NCBI GenBank assembly: GCA_024639335.1
Contig: JAHEIN010000014.1
Coordinates: 1 to 32,310 of the forward strand
Source of the DNA: a bacterium
GTDB lineage: Bacteria; Actinomycetota; Acidimicrobiia; Spongiisociales; ZC4RG35
Length of the DNA: 32,310 nt
Direction of reading: 5' to 3'
Positions 24,960-32,310 of this stretch are shown here, piece by piece. A program made the position numbers and the translations under genes. Every line of letters begins with the position of its first letter. Position 1 is the stretch's first letter. Below the pieces are notes generated by a model that had not been told where the DNA came from, searched no databases, and was given only the letters and a program-made list of their open reading frames with translations.

Positions 24960-26365
24960 CGATAGCTCCTCACGTCCACGAAGTGTCCTTCGACGGCGGC
25001 GGCCGCCGCCATCTGGGGCGAGACCAGGTGGGTCCTGCCGCCCTTGCCTTGGCGGCCTTCGAAATTGCGATTCGAGGTCGAGGCGCAGCGTTCCCCTGGC
25101 AGCAGGATGTCGGGGTTCATGCCCAGGCACATCGAGCAGCCGGCGTCTCGCCATTCGAATCCGGCTTCCTTGAAGATGCGGTCCAGGCCCTCCTCTTCGG
25201 CCTGGAGCTTCACCAGTCCCGAGCCCGGGACCACCATCGCCGAGGTGATGTTGGCAGCAACCTCCTTGCCCTCGACGATCGCCGCGGCGGCCCGCAAGTC
25301 CTCGATCCGGGCGTTGGTGCACGAGCCGAGGAAGACCCGATCCAGCGGCAGCTCGATGATTGGGGTGCCGGCAGCGATGTCCATGTATTCGAGGGCCCGA
25401 ACTGCCGACTCGCGTTCGATCGGGTCTTCGATGGCAGCGGGGTCGGGCACGGAGGCGGAGACGGGGACCGTCTGGCCCGGGTTGGTGCCCCACGAGACAT
25501 ACGGCTCGAGGTCGGAGGCGGAGATCTCGAGTTCCGTGTCGAACGGAGCGCCGGGGTCGGTGGCAAGGGACCTCCAGTGCTCGACGGCGGCGTCCCAATC
25601 ATCGCCCTTCGGCGCATAGGGCCGTCCCTCGAGGTAGGAGAACGTCGTGGCGTCGGGTGCGATCATCCCTGCGCGGGCGCCGGCCTCGATCGACATGTTG
25701 CAGATGGTCATGCGACCTTCCATCGAAAGAGATCGGATCGCCGAGCCGTGATACTCGATGACGTGCCCGTTGGCGCCCGCCGTCCCGATCCGGGCGATGA
25801 TTCCGAGGATGATGTCCTTTGCGGTGACGCCGGTGGGAAGCTCGCCGTCGACCTCGATGCCCATCGACTTGGGCCGATTCTGGGTCAAGGTCTGGGTAGC
25901 GAGAACATGCTCGACCTCGGACGTGCCGATGCCGAACGCCAAAGCGCCGAAGGCGCCGTGCGTTGCAGTGTGGCTGTCACCGCAGACGATCGTCAGGCCC
26001 GGCTGGGTGATCCCGTTCTCCGGGCCGATCACGTGCACGATGCCCTGTCGAGGATCGTCGAGGCCGAAGAGCGTGATGCCGAACTCGTCACAGTTGGACA
26101 CCAGGGCGTCGATCTGACGCTTGGACATCGCGTCACGGATTCCCAGGTGACGGTCCGCCGTGGGCACCCCGTGATCGATGGTCGAGACGGTGAGATCGGG
26201 TCGTCTCACTGTTCGACCGGACAGACGCAGCGCGTCGAAGGCCTGCGGGGATGTCACTTCGTGGACGAGGTGCAGATCGATGTACAGGAGGTCGGGCTCG
26301 CCCGGCGCCGAACGGACGATGTGCTCGTCGTAGACCTTCTCGAAGAGGGTTTTCGCTGTGGACAT
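24956..26365 (-). CDS. leuC: 3-isopropylmalate dehydratase large subunit
   Basis: This 469-aa protein has the aconitase-fold 4Fe-4S ligands Cys349 (GSCTNAR), Cys410 and Cys413 (CSMC). Other LeuC motifs are [33 protein letters not shown], and the [10 protein letters not shown] active-site segment. It forms the cluster-bearing half of isopropylmalate isomerase. ATG 26365 ([15 protein letters not shown]) is the family start; an open frame continues upstream without similarity. TACCCT 24 nt before the ATG is a possible -10 box. leuA and leuB are not in the window. Confidence 0.98.
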   Translation of the reverse strand: MSTAKTLFEKVYDEHIVRSAPGEPDLLYIDLHLVHEVTSPQAFDALRLSGRTVRRPDLTVSTIDHGVPTADRHLGIRDAMSKRQIDALVSNCDEFGITLFGLDDPRQGIVHVIGPENGITQPGLTIVCGDSHTATHGAFGALAFGIGTSEVEHVLATQTLTQNRPKSMGIEVDGELPTGVTAKDIILGIIARIGTAGANGHVIEYHGSAIRSLSMEGRMTICNMSIEAGARAGMIAPDATTFSYLEGRPYAPKGDDWDAAVEHWRSLATDPGAPFDTELEISASDLEPYVSWGTNPGQTVPVSASVPDPAAIEDPIERESAVRALEYMDIAAGTPIIELPLDRVFLGSCTNARIEDLRAAAAIVEGKEVAANITSAMVVPGSGLVKLQAEEEGLDRIFKEAGFEWRDAGCSMCLGMNPDILLPGERCASTSNRNFEGRQGKGGRTHLVSPQMAAAAAVEGHFVDVRSYR

Positions 26366-26448
26366 GGCTCTCGTGATCGGGAAATCGTGAGGGTAGCGCA
26401 CGGTTCTCGGGTGGCGGGAGGGTGAGCCGCCAACACCCGCTCGAGCGA

Positions 26449-26454
26449 TAGTCT
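26449..26454 (+). promoter_or_regulatory. Putative -10 box (TAGTCT) of the signal-anchored protein gene
   Basis: TAGTCT is followed by 6 nt and ATG 26461, the same leaderless-type layout as hisC. CTGGGA in the gap is too close to the start to act as a ribosome site. Confidence 0.4.
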
Positions 26455-26460
26455 CTGGGA

Positions 26461-26985
26461 ATGACCTGGCTCGCTGCTGTACTGCTGTTGCTCGTTCCTG
26501 CCGGAGACGGCTTCGGGGAGGCAACGGCATCCGCCGATCAGATCGGCACCGATCGGATTCGCATCGAGCTCGAGGTGAGGATCGAGGGTGCGGGGTCGGT
26601 CGTAGCGCATGTGATCGAGCCCGGTGGCCGCCAGGAGACGGTGTCGCTCGCCGACCGTGGTGGTGGTGAATTCGGCGCAGTGCTCGAGAGCCGTCAGGTC
26701 GATCTGGTCGTCGTGTTCGAGGTGTTGGGCGAAGAGCCGAGGCAGTCGGATCCGCTGCGACTGACCGAGCTCGGGGTCGATCGGGAGACTCTCGGCATGG
26801 TTCCTCCGTTGGTCGATCTCGCCGAGGAGGACGACGACGACACGAGTCAGTGGGGTTGGCTCGGTTTGGGGCTCGGGGCTGCTGCGCTCTCGCTGCTGGC
26901 TGTCTGGGTGCTGGCTGGTGGAGGGGATTCGCCGAGCGGCGACGGGGTGGCGGAGGCCGAAGCCGAGCTTGACCTAGAGCCGTAA
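26461..26985 (+). CDS. Hypothetical secreted protein anchored by a C-terminal membrane helix
   Basis: This 174-aa protein has a signal peptide ([15 protein letters not shown], cleavage perhaps near 24), a roughly 90-residue extracytoplasmic domain predicted to be mostly beta strands ([33 protein letters not shown]), an acidic stretch EEDDDD (122-127), one transmembrane helix (about 131-152) and an acidic cytoplasmic tail. I do not recognise the family. The layout resembles small envelope proteins with an immunoglobulin-like ectodomain. It is divergent from leuC across 95 bp and is followed 59 bp later by another unknown gene on the same strand. Confidence 0.75.
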   Translation: MTWLAAVLLLLVPAGDGFGEATASADQIGTDRIRIELEVRIEGAGSVVAHVIEPGGRQETVSLADRGGGEFGAVLESRQVDLVVVFEVLGEEPRQSDPLRLTELGVDRETLGMVPPLVDLAEEDDDDTSQWGWLGLGLGAAALSLLAVWVLAGGGDSPSGDGVAEAEAELDLEP

Positions 26986-27005
26986 TTGTGTAATCATGTA
27001 ACTCC
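26982..27005 (+). repeat. Three phased octamers GTAATTGT / GTAATCAT / GTAACTCC
   Basis: An 8-base period with constant GTAA, starting in the stop codon of the preceding gene and ending 39 bp before the next start. It is AT-rich against a GC-rich background; TAATCA within it could be a -10 element of the downstream gene. Confidence 0.5.
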
Positions 27006-27044
27006 ATGCCAGTGTGGCATCGCACCATGCCCGAAGGAGTTCAC

Positions 27045-27569
27045 GTGACCGAGCGCACAGAAGACGTAGAGGCAGTTGTCGGCTGGTTCGTTGGCCGACT
27101 GCCCGACGACTGGTTCGAAGGGCGACCCGAGTTCCGGATCGATCGCGACGAGATTCTGCTGATCGGCTCGCTCGCCCCGCCCAGCTTGGAGTCCGACGAT
27201 TCCGATGCCGTCAAGGCGGCTGCCGTCGAATCGAAGGTCGACGGCTTTCGCAAGCGGACGAGGAAGCATCGCATCGAGATCGCCAAGCAAGCCGAGCGGA
27301 CCTTCGAGAAGAAGGTCTCCTGGGGCGTGGCCTGTGCCGGGGACGAGTATCTGTTCGCCACACTGGCCGCTCCCGCGATGACGCGGCTGCGAATGGATGA
27401 GCGACGTGTGCTCGACCTGCTGATCGATGCGGGAGTGGCGCGGTCCCGCAGTGAAGCGCTCGCCTGGTGCGTGCGCCTGGTCGGGGCCAACGAAGCCGAC
27501 TGGCTATCCGATCTGAACGAGGCGCTGGAGGCAGTCCGCGAGGCGAGGTCGAGCGGCCCGACCGTTTGA
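27045..27569 (+). CDS. Hypothetical protein with ribbon-helix-helix-like C-terminal region
   Basis: GTG 27045 has AAGGAG 5 nt upstream, which decides it over an in-frame ATG 39 bp earlier; the product is 174 aa. The N-terminal half includes VGWFVGRLPDDWFEGRPEFRIDRDEILLIG and a basic stretch KRTRKHRIEIAKQAERTFEKKVSW. The C-terminal part MDERRVLDLLIDAGVARSRSEALAWCVRLV has the helix, AG turn and SRSEAL pattern of CopG/Arc-type repressors. A DNA-binding role is inferred; I cannot name the family. Transcription is probably its own or read-through from the membrane-anchored protein gene. Confidence 0.78.
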   Translation: MTERTEDVEAVVGWFVGRLPDDWFEGRPEFRIDRDEILLIGSLAPPSLESDDSDAVKAAAVESKVDGFRKRTRKHRIEIAKQAERTFEKKVSWGVACAGDEYLFATLAAPAMTRLRMDERRVLDLLIDAGVARSRSEALAWCVRLVGANEADWLSDLNEALEAVREARSSGPTV

Positions 27570-27874
27570 GTTTCGGCGGACGAAAGCGAGCCCACCCGAG
27601 TTCGAAGCCCCCTGGCCGGCCGGCGCACGGCGTCCAAGGTTGAGGGTCGAACGGCCACGCTTGCCGGTCATCGTCTGTGCTCTCGAGTGGCCAGGGTTTC
27701 TGCCTGCTCGTATCGGAATCCTGACCGCTCGAGGAGGCGAGTTCGATCCGTAGCAGTTCGAGGAGTGCTCGGAAACCAGTCGACTGACTAGTCACGATGT
27801 GTAGACATCTGATAGTCACTTTGCTAGGTTGCTCGGCGGGTGAGGTCTGGGGGGCGAGGGAGGGGATGCCCCAC
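27570..27874 (+). other. 305-bp non-coding spacer before the surface protein gene
   Basis: No gene is supported here. The left 200 bp are GC-rich without features I recognise; no tRNA fold was found. The right end is more AT-rich and carries palindromes (27785-27809) and two AGTCAC copies 24 bp apart (27790 and 27814), likely promoter and operator sequence. Confidence 0.55.
27785..27809. promoter_or_regulatory. Adjacent palindromes upstream of the surface protein gene
   Basis: TGACTAGTCA (27785-27794) is a perfect 10-bp palindrome, followed at once by GATGT-GTAG-ACATC (27796-27809). They lie 66-90 bp before the chosen start codon, a usual operator position. Confidence 0.4.
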
Positions 27875-30034
27875 ATGACGAGGTTGCGTGAGCGCACGAG
27901 CGGCCTGACGGTCCTACTGGCTCTGACAATGGCCCTTTCGGTGGTCGCGCTCAGCGACTCGACGGCAGAAGCGTTCGGATCCTTCTGGGACGACGATGGC
28001 AGTCCCCACGAGTCGAACATCGAAGCGATCGCCGCCGCCTCGATCACAAACGGATGCGGCAACGGGGCTTACTGTCCCGATGCCCCTGTCACGCGAGCCC
28101 AGATGGCGTCTTTTCTCGTTCGCGCGCTCGGTCTGACTGCAGCCGACGGGACCACGTTCAGCGACGTCTCCGGACATCCGCACCAAAACGACATCCAGAA
28201 ACTCGGCACGGCCGGCATCACCAACGGCTGCGGGAACGGCGCCTTCTGTCCAGATGCTGCGGTCTCGCGAGCCGAGATGGCGACCTTCCTGGCGCGCGCC
28301 CTCGAACTCACGCCAGGTTCCGCCAACACCTTCAGCGACGACGATGGCATGGCCCACGAGTCCAACATCGAAGCCATCGCCGCGGCCGGCATCACCAACG
28401 GCTGCGGGAACGGTCTGTACTGCCCATGGGGTGCCGTGACGAGAGCTCAGATGGCGTCGTTTCTCGCCCGAGGGATGGGTCTCGAGCCGATCAGCCCGGT
28501 GCCAGTCGGCTTTCCGACGACCGGCGACGATGCGCTCGTCTCCCGCTACCACGTGCTCGACCGCCGAGATGACGGCGTGCGGATCTCGGTGAACGACATG
28601 CGCTACTGGCCAAGGAGCTTCCTGCCGGGGCTCGACGTCGAACCCGACGACGGCACCGACGTCGTCGACTCGGCAGGCACATACGCAGGCTGGGATGCCC
28701 TGTCGCCATCGACGGACTGGAAGTACAAGAACCTCTATCCCGACAACGTCTGGATGAACTTCGAGCTGACCCGACCGGCCCGGGTCGGCGTGGTGTGGCG
28801 GGGCGATCTCCCACTCCCCGGATGGCTGACGTCCTGGGAGCAGGGCGGCAGTGTCGGCATCGACGGCAAGTTCTACCCGGTATACGAGAAGAGCTTTCCT
28901 GCCGGTCCGGTTGCGCTGGGATCGGTCGAAGCGACCGACAAGTGGCGGCAGATGTATGTCGTGGTTCTCGCCGAGGCAGACGGTTCCCCCAGCCCTCAAC
29001 CGCCGGTGCCGACCGGCTATCCGATCCCGCTTCCGAATCAGCCGTGCCCGGACTGGGTTCACGGCCGCTTCACCACGACGGGTCCGGACGGCCAGACCTA
29101 CAACACCTGGCATCCGCAGATCGACCCGGTGTATTGGTGCTCGTTCGGCCACGAGCACGGCTCGGATCCGGCCCGGATTCCCGGAACCCCGCTCGTGCCG
29201 TACGGGTATGTCGCCGCTCACGTGCCACAAGACGAGCCGGACGTCGGCTTCAAGGAGTTCATCTTCGACGACGAATCCGGACAGTACTGGGTCAGATTCA
29301 TCGTCCACTCCGGTACTGCGTCCCAGCGACGGGTCTGTGCTCGTCACCACACGCTGTACGTCCAGGTGTACGACAACGCAGGCAACGAGAAGATGGCGGT
29401 CAACTTCAAGGCGGACTACGGCGTCGCCAAGGCGACCGGTGACGCCGGTGGTGGCGTGCTCCAGCCCACCGTGTGCGGCTACTCCATGCAGACACTCTCC
29501 GAGCAGGTGAGCGATCGGAAGCGCAGCATCAACGTCGGAGCCGACAGCAACAACTACGAGCGGTGGGACTCGCGTTCGGACACCCAACAGACCCGCAACC
29601 TCGGGCTTGCGCAGTTCGACCACAGTTTCGACATCCGCAACCCGATGTCGCACTGCGTCGACCTGACCTGTGACGCCGTGGGTGTGCGAGATCCCGAGCG
29701 GGAGAACGGCACCCGAAGGACGCTTGGTATGGCGACTTGGAAATCGAACTTCTTGTTCGGTGCCGGCACTGCGCTCGCAGAGGGTGAGTTCTACACCGAC
29801 GTCTACGGGAGCTACATCCTGCCCTCGTCAGACCCGGGGGCAGTCCGCCAGTACATCGAACCCGGCTTTTCGCTCGGCTTTTTCAAGAATGCCGCGGCGA
29901 ATCGGATCGAGTGTGTGGCCCGAGACCCGTGGATCTTCGACTACACGTGCCACCAGATCGGTGGCGCAGGCAACCTCGATCATCTGCCGCACGTCCCCAA
30001 CATGAACATCGAAGAGTCACTGCGTACGAACTGA
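27875..30034 (+). CDS. Secreted protein with three surface-layer-like repeats and a large Cys-rich domain
   Basis: This 719-aa product has a signal peptide (LTVLLALTMALSVVALS, cleavage probably after STAEA near 33). Three repeats of about 58 residues follow (37-94, 95-152, 153-209), each with ITNGCGNG-x-(Y/F)-CP and V-(T/S)-R-A-(Q/E)-M-A-(S/T)-F-L, a disulfide-bearing relative of SLH domains found in many actinobacterial exported proteins. The remaining 510 residues form an unrecognised domain with many Trp, Tyr and Cys, including a WHPQIDPVYWCSFGHEHGSD segment with Cys422, His426 and His428 that could bind metal. ATG 27875 has AGGGG 9 nt upstream; ATG 27866 is a weaker option. A hairpin terminator follows. 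It probably sits on the cell wall. Confidence 0.85.
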   Translation: MTRLRERTSGLTVLLALTMALSVVALSDSTAEAFGSFWDDDGSPHESNIEAIAAASITNGCGNGAYCPDAPVTRAQMASFLVRALGLTAADGTTFSDVSGHPHQNDIQKLGTAGITNGCGNGAFCPDAAVSRAEMATFLARALELTPGSANTFSDDDGMAHESNIEAIAAAGITNGCGNGLYCPWGAVTRAQMASFLARGMGLEPISPVPVGFPTTGDDALVSRYHVLDRRDDGVRISVNDMRYWPRSFLPGLDVEPDDGTDVVDSAGTYAGWDALSPSTDWKYKNLYPDNVWMNFELTRPARVGVVWRGDLPLPGWLTSWEQGGSVGIDGKFYPVYEKSFPAGPVALGSVEATDKWRQMYVVVLAEADGSPSPQPPVPTGYPIPLPNQPCPDWVHGRFTTTGPDGQTYNTWHPQIDPVYWCSFGHEHGSDPARIPGTPLVPYGYVAAHVPQDEPDVGFKEFIFDDESGQYWVRFIVHSGTASQRRVCARHHTLYVQVYDNAGNEKMAVNFKADYGVAKATGDAGGGVLQPTVCGYSMQTLSEQVSDRKRSINVGADSNNYERWDSRSDTQQTRNLGLAQFDHSFDIRNPMSHCVDLTCDAVGVRDPERENGTRRTLGMATWKSNFLFGAGTALAEGEFYTDVYGSYILPSSDPGAVRQYIEPGFSLGFFKNAAANRIECVARDPWIFDYTCHQIGGAGNLDHLPHVPNMNIEESLRTN

Positions 30035-30056
30035 GGCGTGCATCGGGGGAGCGCAG

Positions 30057-30087
30057 AGCGGCCCTGGCCAGGGGGGCCAGGGCCGCT
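30057..30087 (+). terminator. Hairpin terminator after the surface protein gene
   Basis: AGCGGCCCTGGCC and GGCCAGGGCCGCT form a perfect 13-bp stem with a 5-nt loop, 22 bp after the stop codon. No T-run follows. Confidence 0.7.
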
Positions 30088-30171
30088 ACTGCTCGGGCGG
30101 ATCGGTTGCCAGTGCATCCACCTCGGGCTGAGGGGGCTCGATGTGGGCAGCGGGATCGCGGCGAAACGCAG

Positions 30172-30228
30172 ATGGTTGATCGATCAACCATTGCCGACCG
30201 ATCGGTACTGGCCGGACGTTTGTCAAAC
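30172..30228. promoter_or_regulatory. Three evenly spaced perfect palindromes upstream of the GNAT gene
   Basis: Site 1 (30172-30191) has 10-bp arms, ATGGTTGATC and its complement. Site 2 (30197-30206) is ACCGATCGGT. Site 3 (30218-30228) is GTTTG-T-CAAAC. Their centres are 20 and 21.5 bp apart, about two helical turns each, placing all on one DNA face. They end 38 bp before the start codon. Confidence 0.6.
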
Positions 30229-30253
30229 AAGCCACACACCACGCAGGCCTCAC

Positions 30254-30259
30254 TACGGT
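30254..30259 (+). promoter_or_regulatory. Putative -10 box (TACGGT) of the GNAT gene
   Basis: TACGGT lies 7 nt before ATG 30267 with no ribosome site between, fitting a leaderless mRNA. Its distance downstream of the palindromes fits control by a bound regulator. Confidence 0.4.
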
Positions 30260-30266
30260 CACGCGT

Positions 30267-30791
30267 ATGGAAACCCGACACGCAGAAGTCGCCGATGCGC
30301 GCCAGATCGCCGAGATCCACGTCGCCAGTTGGAAGGTCGCCTACCGGGAGCTGCTCCCGGCATCCGACCTCGACCAGCTCGAGGTCTCCCAGTTCGAGAG
30401 TTGGAGAGGCCGCCGAATCGAAGCGATGGATCGCAGCAACTCGGCGACGCTCGTGGTCTTGGACGACGGCAAGATCGTTGGCTTCGTGGATGTCGGGCCC
30501 ACACGCGACGAGCATCTCGACGCCCGCGAAGTGGCCGAGCTATACGCGATCTATCTCGATCCCGAGCGCTGGGGCAGTGGCTACGGCCGAACCCTCATTG
30601 TGGCCGCGGAAGCGGCGATGGCAGAACTCGGCTTCGGTTCGGCGATGTTGTGGGTACTGGAGGAGAACTCCCGGGCTCGGGCGTTCTACGAGTCGGCAGG
30701 ATGGGAGTCCGACGGGGGGCGCCAGCAGGAGCGGATCATCTCCACCGAGCTCTACGAGGTGAGGTACGCCAAACTCCTGGATGGTCGGTGA
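30267..30791 (+). CDS. GNAT-family N-acetyltransferase
   Basis: This 174-aa protein has the GNAT order: an N-terminal strand and helix (ADARQIAEIHVASWKVAYRELLP), a central strand LVVLDDGKIVGFVDVG, then the acetyl-CoA motif ELYAIYLDPERWGSGYGRTLI, in which W-G-S-G-Y-G forms the pyrophosphate loop, and a C-terminal LWVLEENSRARAFYESAGWESDG. It transfers an acetyl group from acetyl-CoA to an amine; the acceptor cannot be predicted. The gene stands alone between the surface protein terminator and the SorC regulator. Confidence 0.92.
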   Translation: METRHAEVADARQIAEIHVASWKVAYRELLPASDLDQLEVSQFESWRGRRIEAMDRSNSATLVVLDDGKIVGFVDVGPTRDEHLDAREVAELYAIYLDPERWGSGYGRTLIVAAEAAMAELGFGSAMLWVLEENSRARAFYESAGWESDGGRQQERIISTELYEVRYAKLLDGR

Positions 30792-30818
30792 GCACAATCG
30801 AAACTCCGTGCATGTAGT

Positions 30819-30834
30819 TTTCACAAATGTGAAA
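30819..30834. promoter_or_regulatory. Putative SorC operator (TTTCACA-AA-TGTGAAA)
   Basis: A perfect 7-bp inverted repeat with a 2-bp centre, in an AT-rich patch about 78 bp before the regulator start. It is the best candidate for self-regulation by the SorC protein and, if so, for control of the sugar operon that follows. Confidence 0.55.
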
Positions 30835-30911
30835 CAATCGGTTGCAGCCGGCGACATGCGTGCATAGCTTCGCCCCGAGTCACAACCCCGGTGGCTCGTT
30901 GGAGGAGCGCG

Positions 30912-31895
30912 TTGACCAGCGAAGATCGTCTGGAGTATCTCGGGCAGATCGCTGCCTGGTACTACGAGGACGACCTCGATCAAATCGAGATCGGTCGCAG
31001 AATCGGCAAGTCGAGGTCGATGGTGTCCAGGCTGTTGCGTGAAGCCCGCGACGCCGGTCTGGTCCAATTCCGGGTCCGCTACCCACTCCGGCGCGACTCC
31101 CTGCTCGAGGACGAGTTGCAGCGCACGTTCGGCCTGCAACACGCCCGCGTTCTCGCTGGAACACGCGACCTCGAGTACGACGGCATGATGCGGCGGCTCG
31201 GGCGTCTCGCCTCCCGCGCACTCGAGCGCCGGCTCCATTCGCAGATGCGCGTCACCGTCGGATGGGGAGCGGCGCTCTACCACATCACGAGAGCGATGCC
31301 CGAAATCCAACTCGACGACGTCATGGTGCTCCAGGCCATGGGTTCGGTTGGTGACGGCGATCCCGCCATCGACGGGGCAGATCTCGCCAGACGCATGGCA
31401 ACCCGGCTCAATGGTGATTTCCGCTCGCTCGCCGCGCCGCTCTTCGTCGATCGGGAGAGGACTGCGCAGTCTCTTCTCTCCGATCGCACGATCTCCGCAA
31501 CCCTGGCCCTGGCCCGGTCGGCCGAAGTTGCCGTCACCGGAATCGGCAGCATCGACTCCAGCCTCTCCGGTTTGCGTCGCGCCGGCTACTTCGACGACAG
31601 CCAGCTCGACCAACTCCGCGGCGAGGGGGTCGTCGGGGATTTGATGGGATACCTGCTGGACGAGAACGGGGTCGTGTTGAACATCCCACAGAACCAGAAG
31701 GTGGTGGCGCTCAGGCCCGAAGAGCTCACCGAGATCGAGACGGTCGTCGGCGTCGCCGGCGGCGCAGCCAAGGCGGCAGCGATTCTGGCTGCCCTGAGGG
31801 GCGGCTACCTCGATGTCATCGTCACCGACTCCGTGGCCGCGGAAGCCATTCTCGCGTTGAACCATGCACCCAACGATCTCACAGGAGTGACCTGA
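30912..31895 (+). CDS. SorC-family sugar-responsive transcriptional regulator
   Basis: TTG 30912 has GGAGGAG 4 nt upstream, giving 327 aa; an in-frame codon at 30891 is less well supported. An N-terminal helix-turn-helix (about 20-50, QIEIGRRIGKSRSMVSRLLREARDAGLV) is followed by the SorC sugar-phosphate-binding domain, with VTVGWGAALYHI, VMVLQAMGSVG, DLARRMATRLNGDF, LFVDRERTAQSLLSD, and the C-terminal VVGVAGGAAKAAAILAALRGGYLDVIVTD. SorC proteins bind phosphorylated sugars and control polyol or sugar uptake operons. The stop codon overlaps the start of a GutM-like gene by one base (TGATG), so the two are coupled. Confidence 0.93.
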   Translation: MTSEDRLEYLGQIAAWYYEDDLDQIEIGRRIGKSRSMVSRLLREARDAGLVQFRVRYPLRRDSLLEDELQRTFGLQHARVLAGTRDLEYDGMMRRLGRLASRALERRLHSQMRVTVGWGAALYHITRAMPEIQLDDVMVLQAMGSVGDGDPAIDGADLARRMATRLNGDFRSLAAPLFVDRERTAQSLLSDRTISATLALARSAEVAVTGIGSIDSSLSGLRRAGYFDDSQLDQLRGEGVVGDLMGYLLDENGVVLNIPQNQKVVALRPEELTEIETVVGVAGGAAKAAAILAALRGGYLDVIVTDSVAAEAILALNHAPNDLTGVT

Positions 31896-32310
31896 TGTTC
31901 GAGCCCACAACCATCGCCATCGTCGCAGCGCTGTTCGTCGTCTGGACCGTGCAGATCTTCCTCTCCAACCAGCAGATGAACCGCTTCAACAAGCGGACCA
32001 TGCAGCTCCGGCGACAGGGTTCGCTCATGGCCATCGGCGTGGCAGGAAACATGTACCGGCGCAAGGTGTACGTCGCCGTGGTCATCGACGACGACGCCAA
32101 GGTCGTTGCGGCCGAATCACTTTCCGGATTCACCGTCCTGGCCACTGCGAAGCCGGTTCCTGGGGTCGCCGGCCTCGATCTCTGGGAGATCGGCCGGGGC
32201 CACCCGTCAGCAGGGATTCCGAGCAAGACCTGGGCGGCGATCGATCACGCCGCAGGGTTCCTCCGGAAGAAGGTCGACCCGGTCCGGGCGGCTGCCATGG
32301 AGCGCGACTC
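31895..32310 (+). CDS. GutM-like glucitol operon protein, partial at its C-terminus
   Basis: The frame is open from ATG 31895 to the right edge (138 codons seen). AGGAG lies 7 nt upstream within the end of the SorC gene. One N-terminal hydrophobic helix (TIAIVAALFVVWTVQIFL, 6-22) is followed by QMNRFNKRTMQLRRQGSLMAIGVAGN, then a VVIDDDAKVVAAESLSGFTVLATAKP segment, the arrangement of GutM/SrlM, the glucitol operon activator protein of enterobacteria. Coupling to a SorC regulator is typical of Gram-positive polyol PTS loci. The C-terminus and the expected PTS genes lie beyond the window. Confidence 0.8.
   Translation, partial: MFEPTTIAIVAALFVVWTVQIFLSNQQMNRFNKRTMQLRRQGSLMAIGVAGNMYRRKVYVAVVIDDDAKVVAAESLSGFTVLATAKPVPGVAGLDLWEIGRGHPSAGIPSKTWAAIDHAAGFLRKKVDPVRAAAMERD

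Noticed and set aside
27570-27796. Possible tRNA or small RNA in the spacer
   Set aside because: No cloverleaf, T-loop consensus or acceptor pairing could be found by eye.

Overview
The window is high-GC DNA, dense with genes, from an actinobacterium, most likely an uncultured member of the Acidimicrobiia or a close relative. The pointers are a Kgd-type 2-oxoglutarate decarboxylase with fused E2 and E1 domains, a MutT1-type Nudix plus histidine-phosphatase fusion, a secreted protein with TNGCGNG...VTRAQMA surface-layer-like repeats, a tailless HU, frequent GTG and TTG starts, and several start codons placed 6-8 nt after a TANNNT box (leaderless promoters). The lineage call is inference; no rRNA or tRNA gene is visible.

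Layout. 1-2333 (-) is the N-terminal part of a HerA-like ATPase, cut by the window edge. 2502-6146 (+) is kgd, separated from it by a divergent promoter region carrying a heptamer-phased repeat and a perfect 10-bp hairpin. 6151-9955 (-) is a tight five-gene operon in the order GPH-family transporter, alpha/beta hydrolase, LOG-family protein, small CxxC protein and MutT1-like hydrolase, with three of its four junctions overlapping as ATGA. A repeat-rich gap of about 390 bp follows. 10348-13228 holds a VanY-like peptidase, aldose 1-epimerase and histidinol-phosphate aminotransferase. 13237-16445 is a TetR repressor divergent from an MMPL/RND exporter, with palindromic operators between them.

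16680-20063 is a MASE1-PAS-PAS histidine kinase followed by DUF3237 and DUF4126 genes. 20052-20834 (-) is a PaaG-like crotonase. 21012-22199 (+) encodes the most unusual protein here: a ClpX-type zinc finger fused to an imidazolonepropionase (HutI) fold whose metal and catalytic residues are mostly replaced. HU, a glycerophosphodiester phosphodiesterase, a DUF2071 protein and leuCD follow. 26461-27569 holds two uncharacterised genes, one membrane-anchored and one with a ribbon-helix-helix-like tail. 27875-30034 is a large secreted repeat protein, then a GNAT acetyltransferase behind three evenly spaced palindromes. The window ends in a SorC-type sugar regulator translationally coupled to a GutM-like gene, which predicts a glucitol-type PTS just past the right edge.

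Functionally the window mixes central metabolism (kgd, leuCD, hisC, galM), nucleotide-pool cleaning (mutT1, LOG), envelope and transport functions (MMPL, VanY, GPH transporter, surface protein) and regulation. Several convergent gene pairs have stop codons within a few bases of each other, so terminators between them are absent or lie inside coding sequence.
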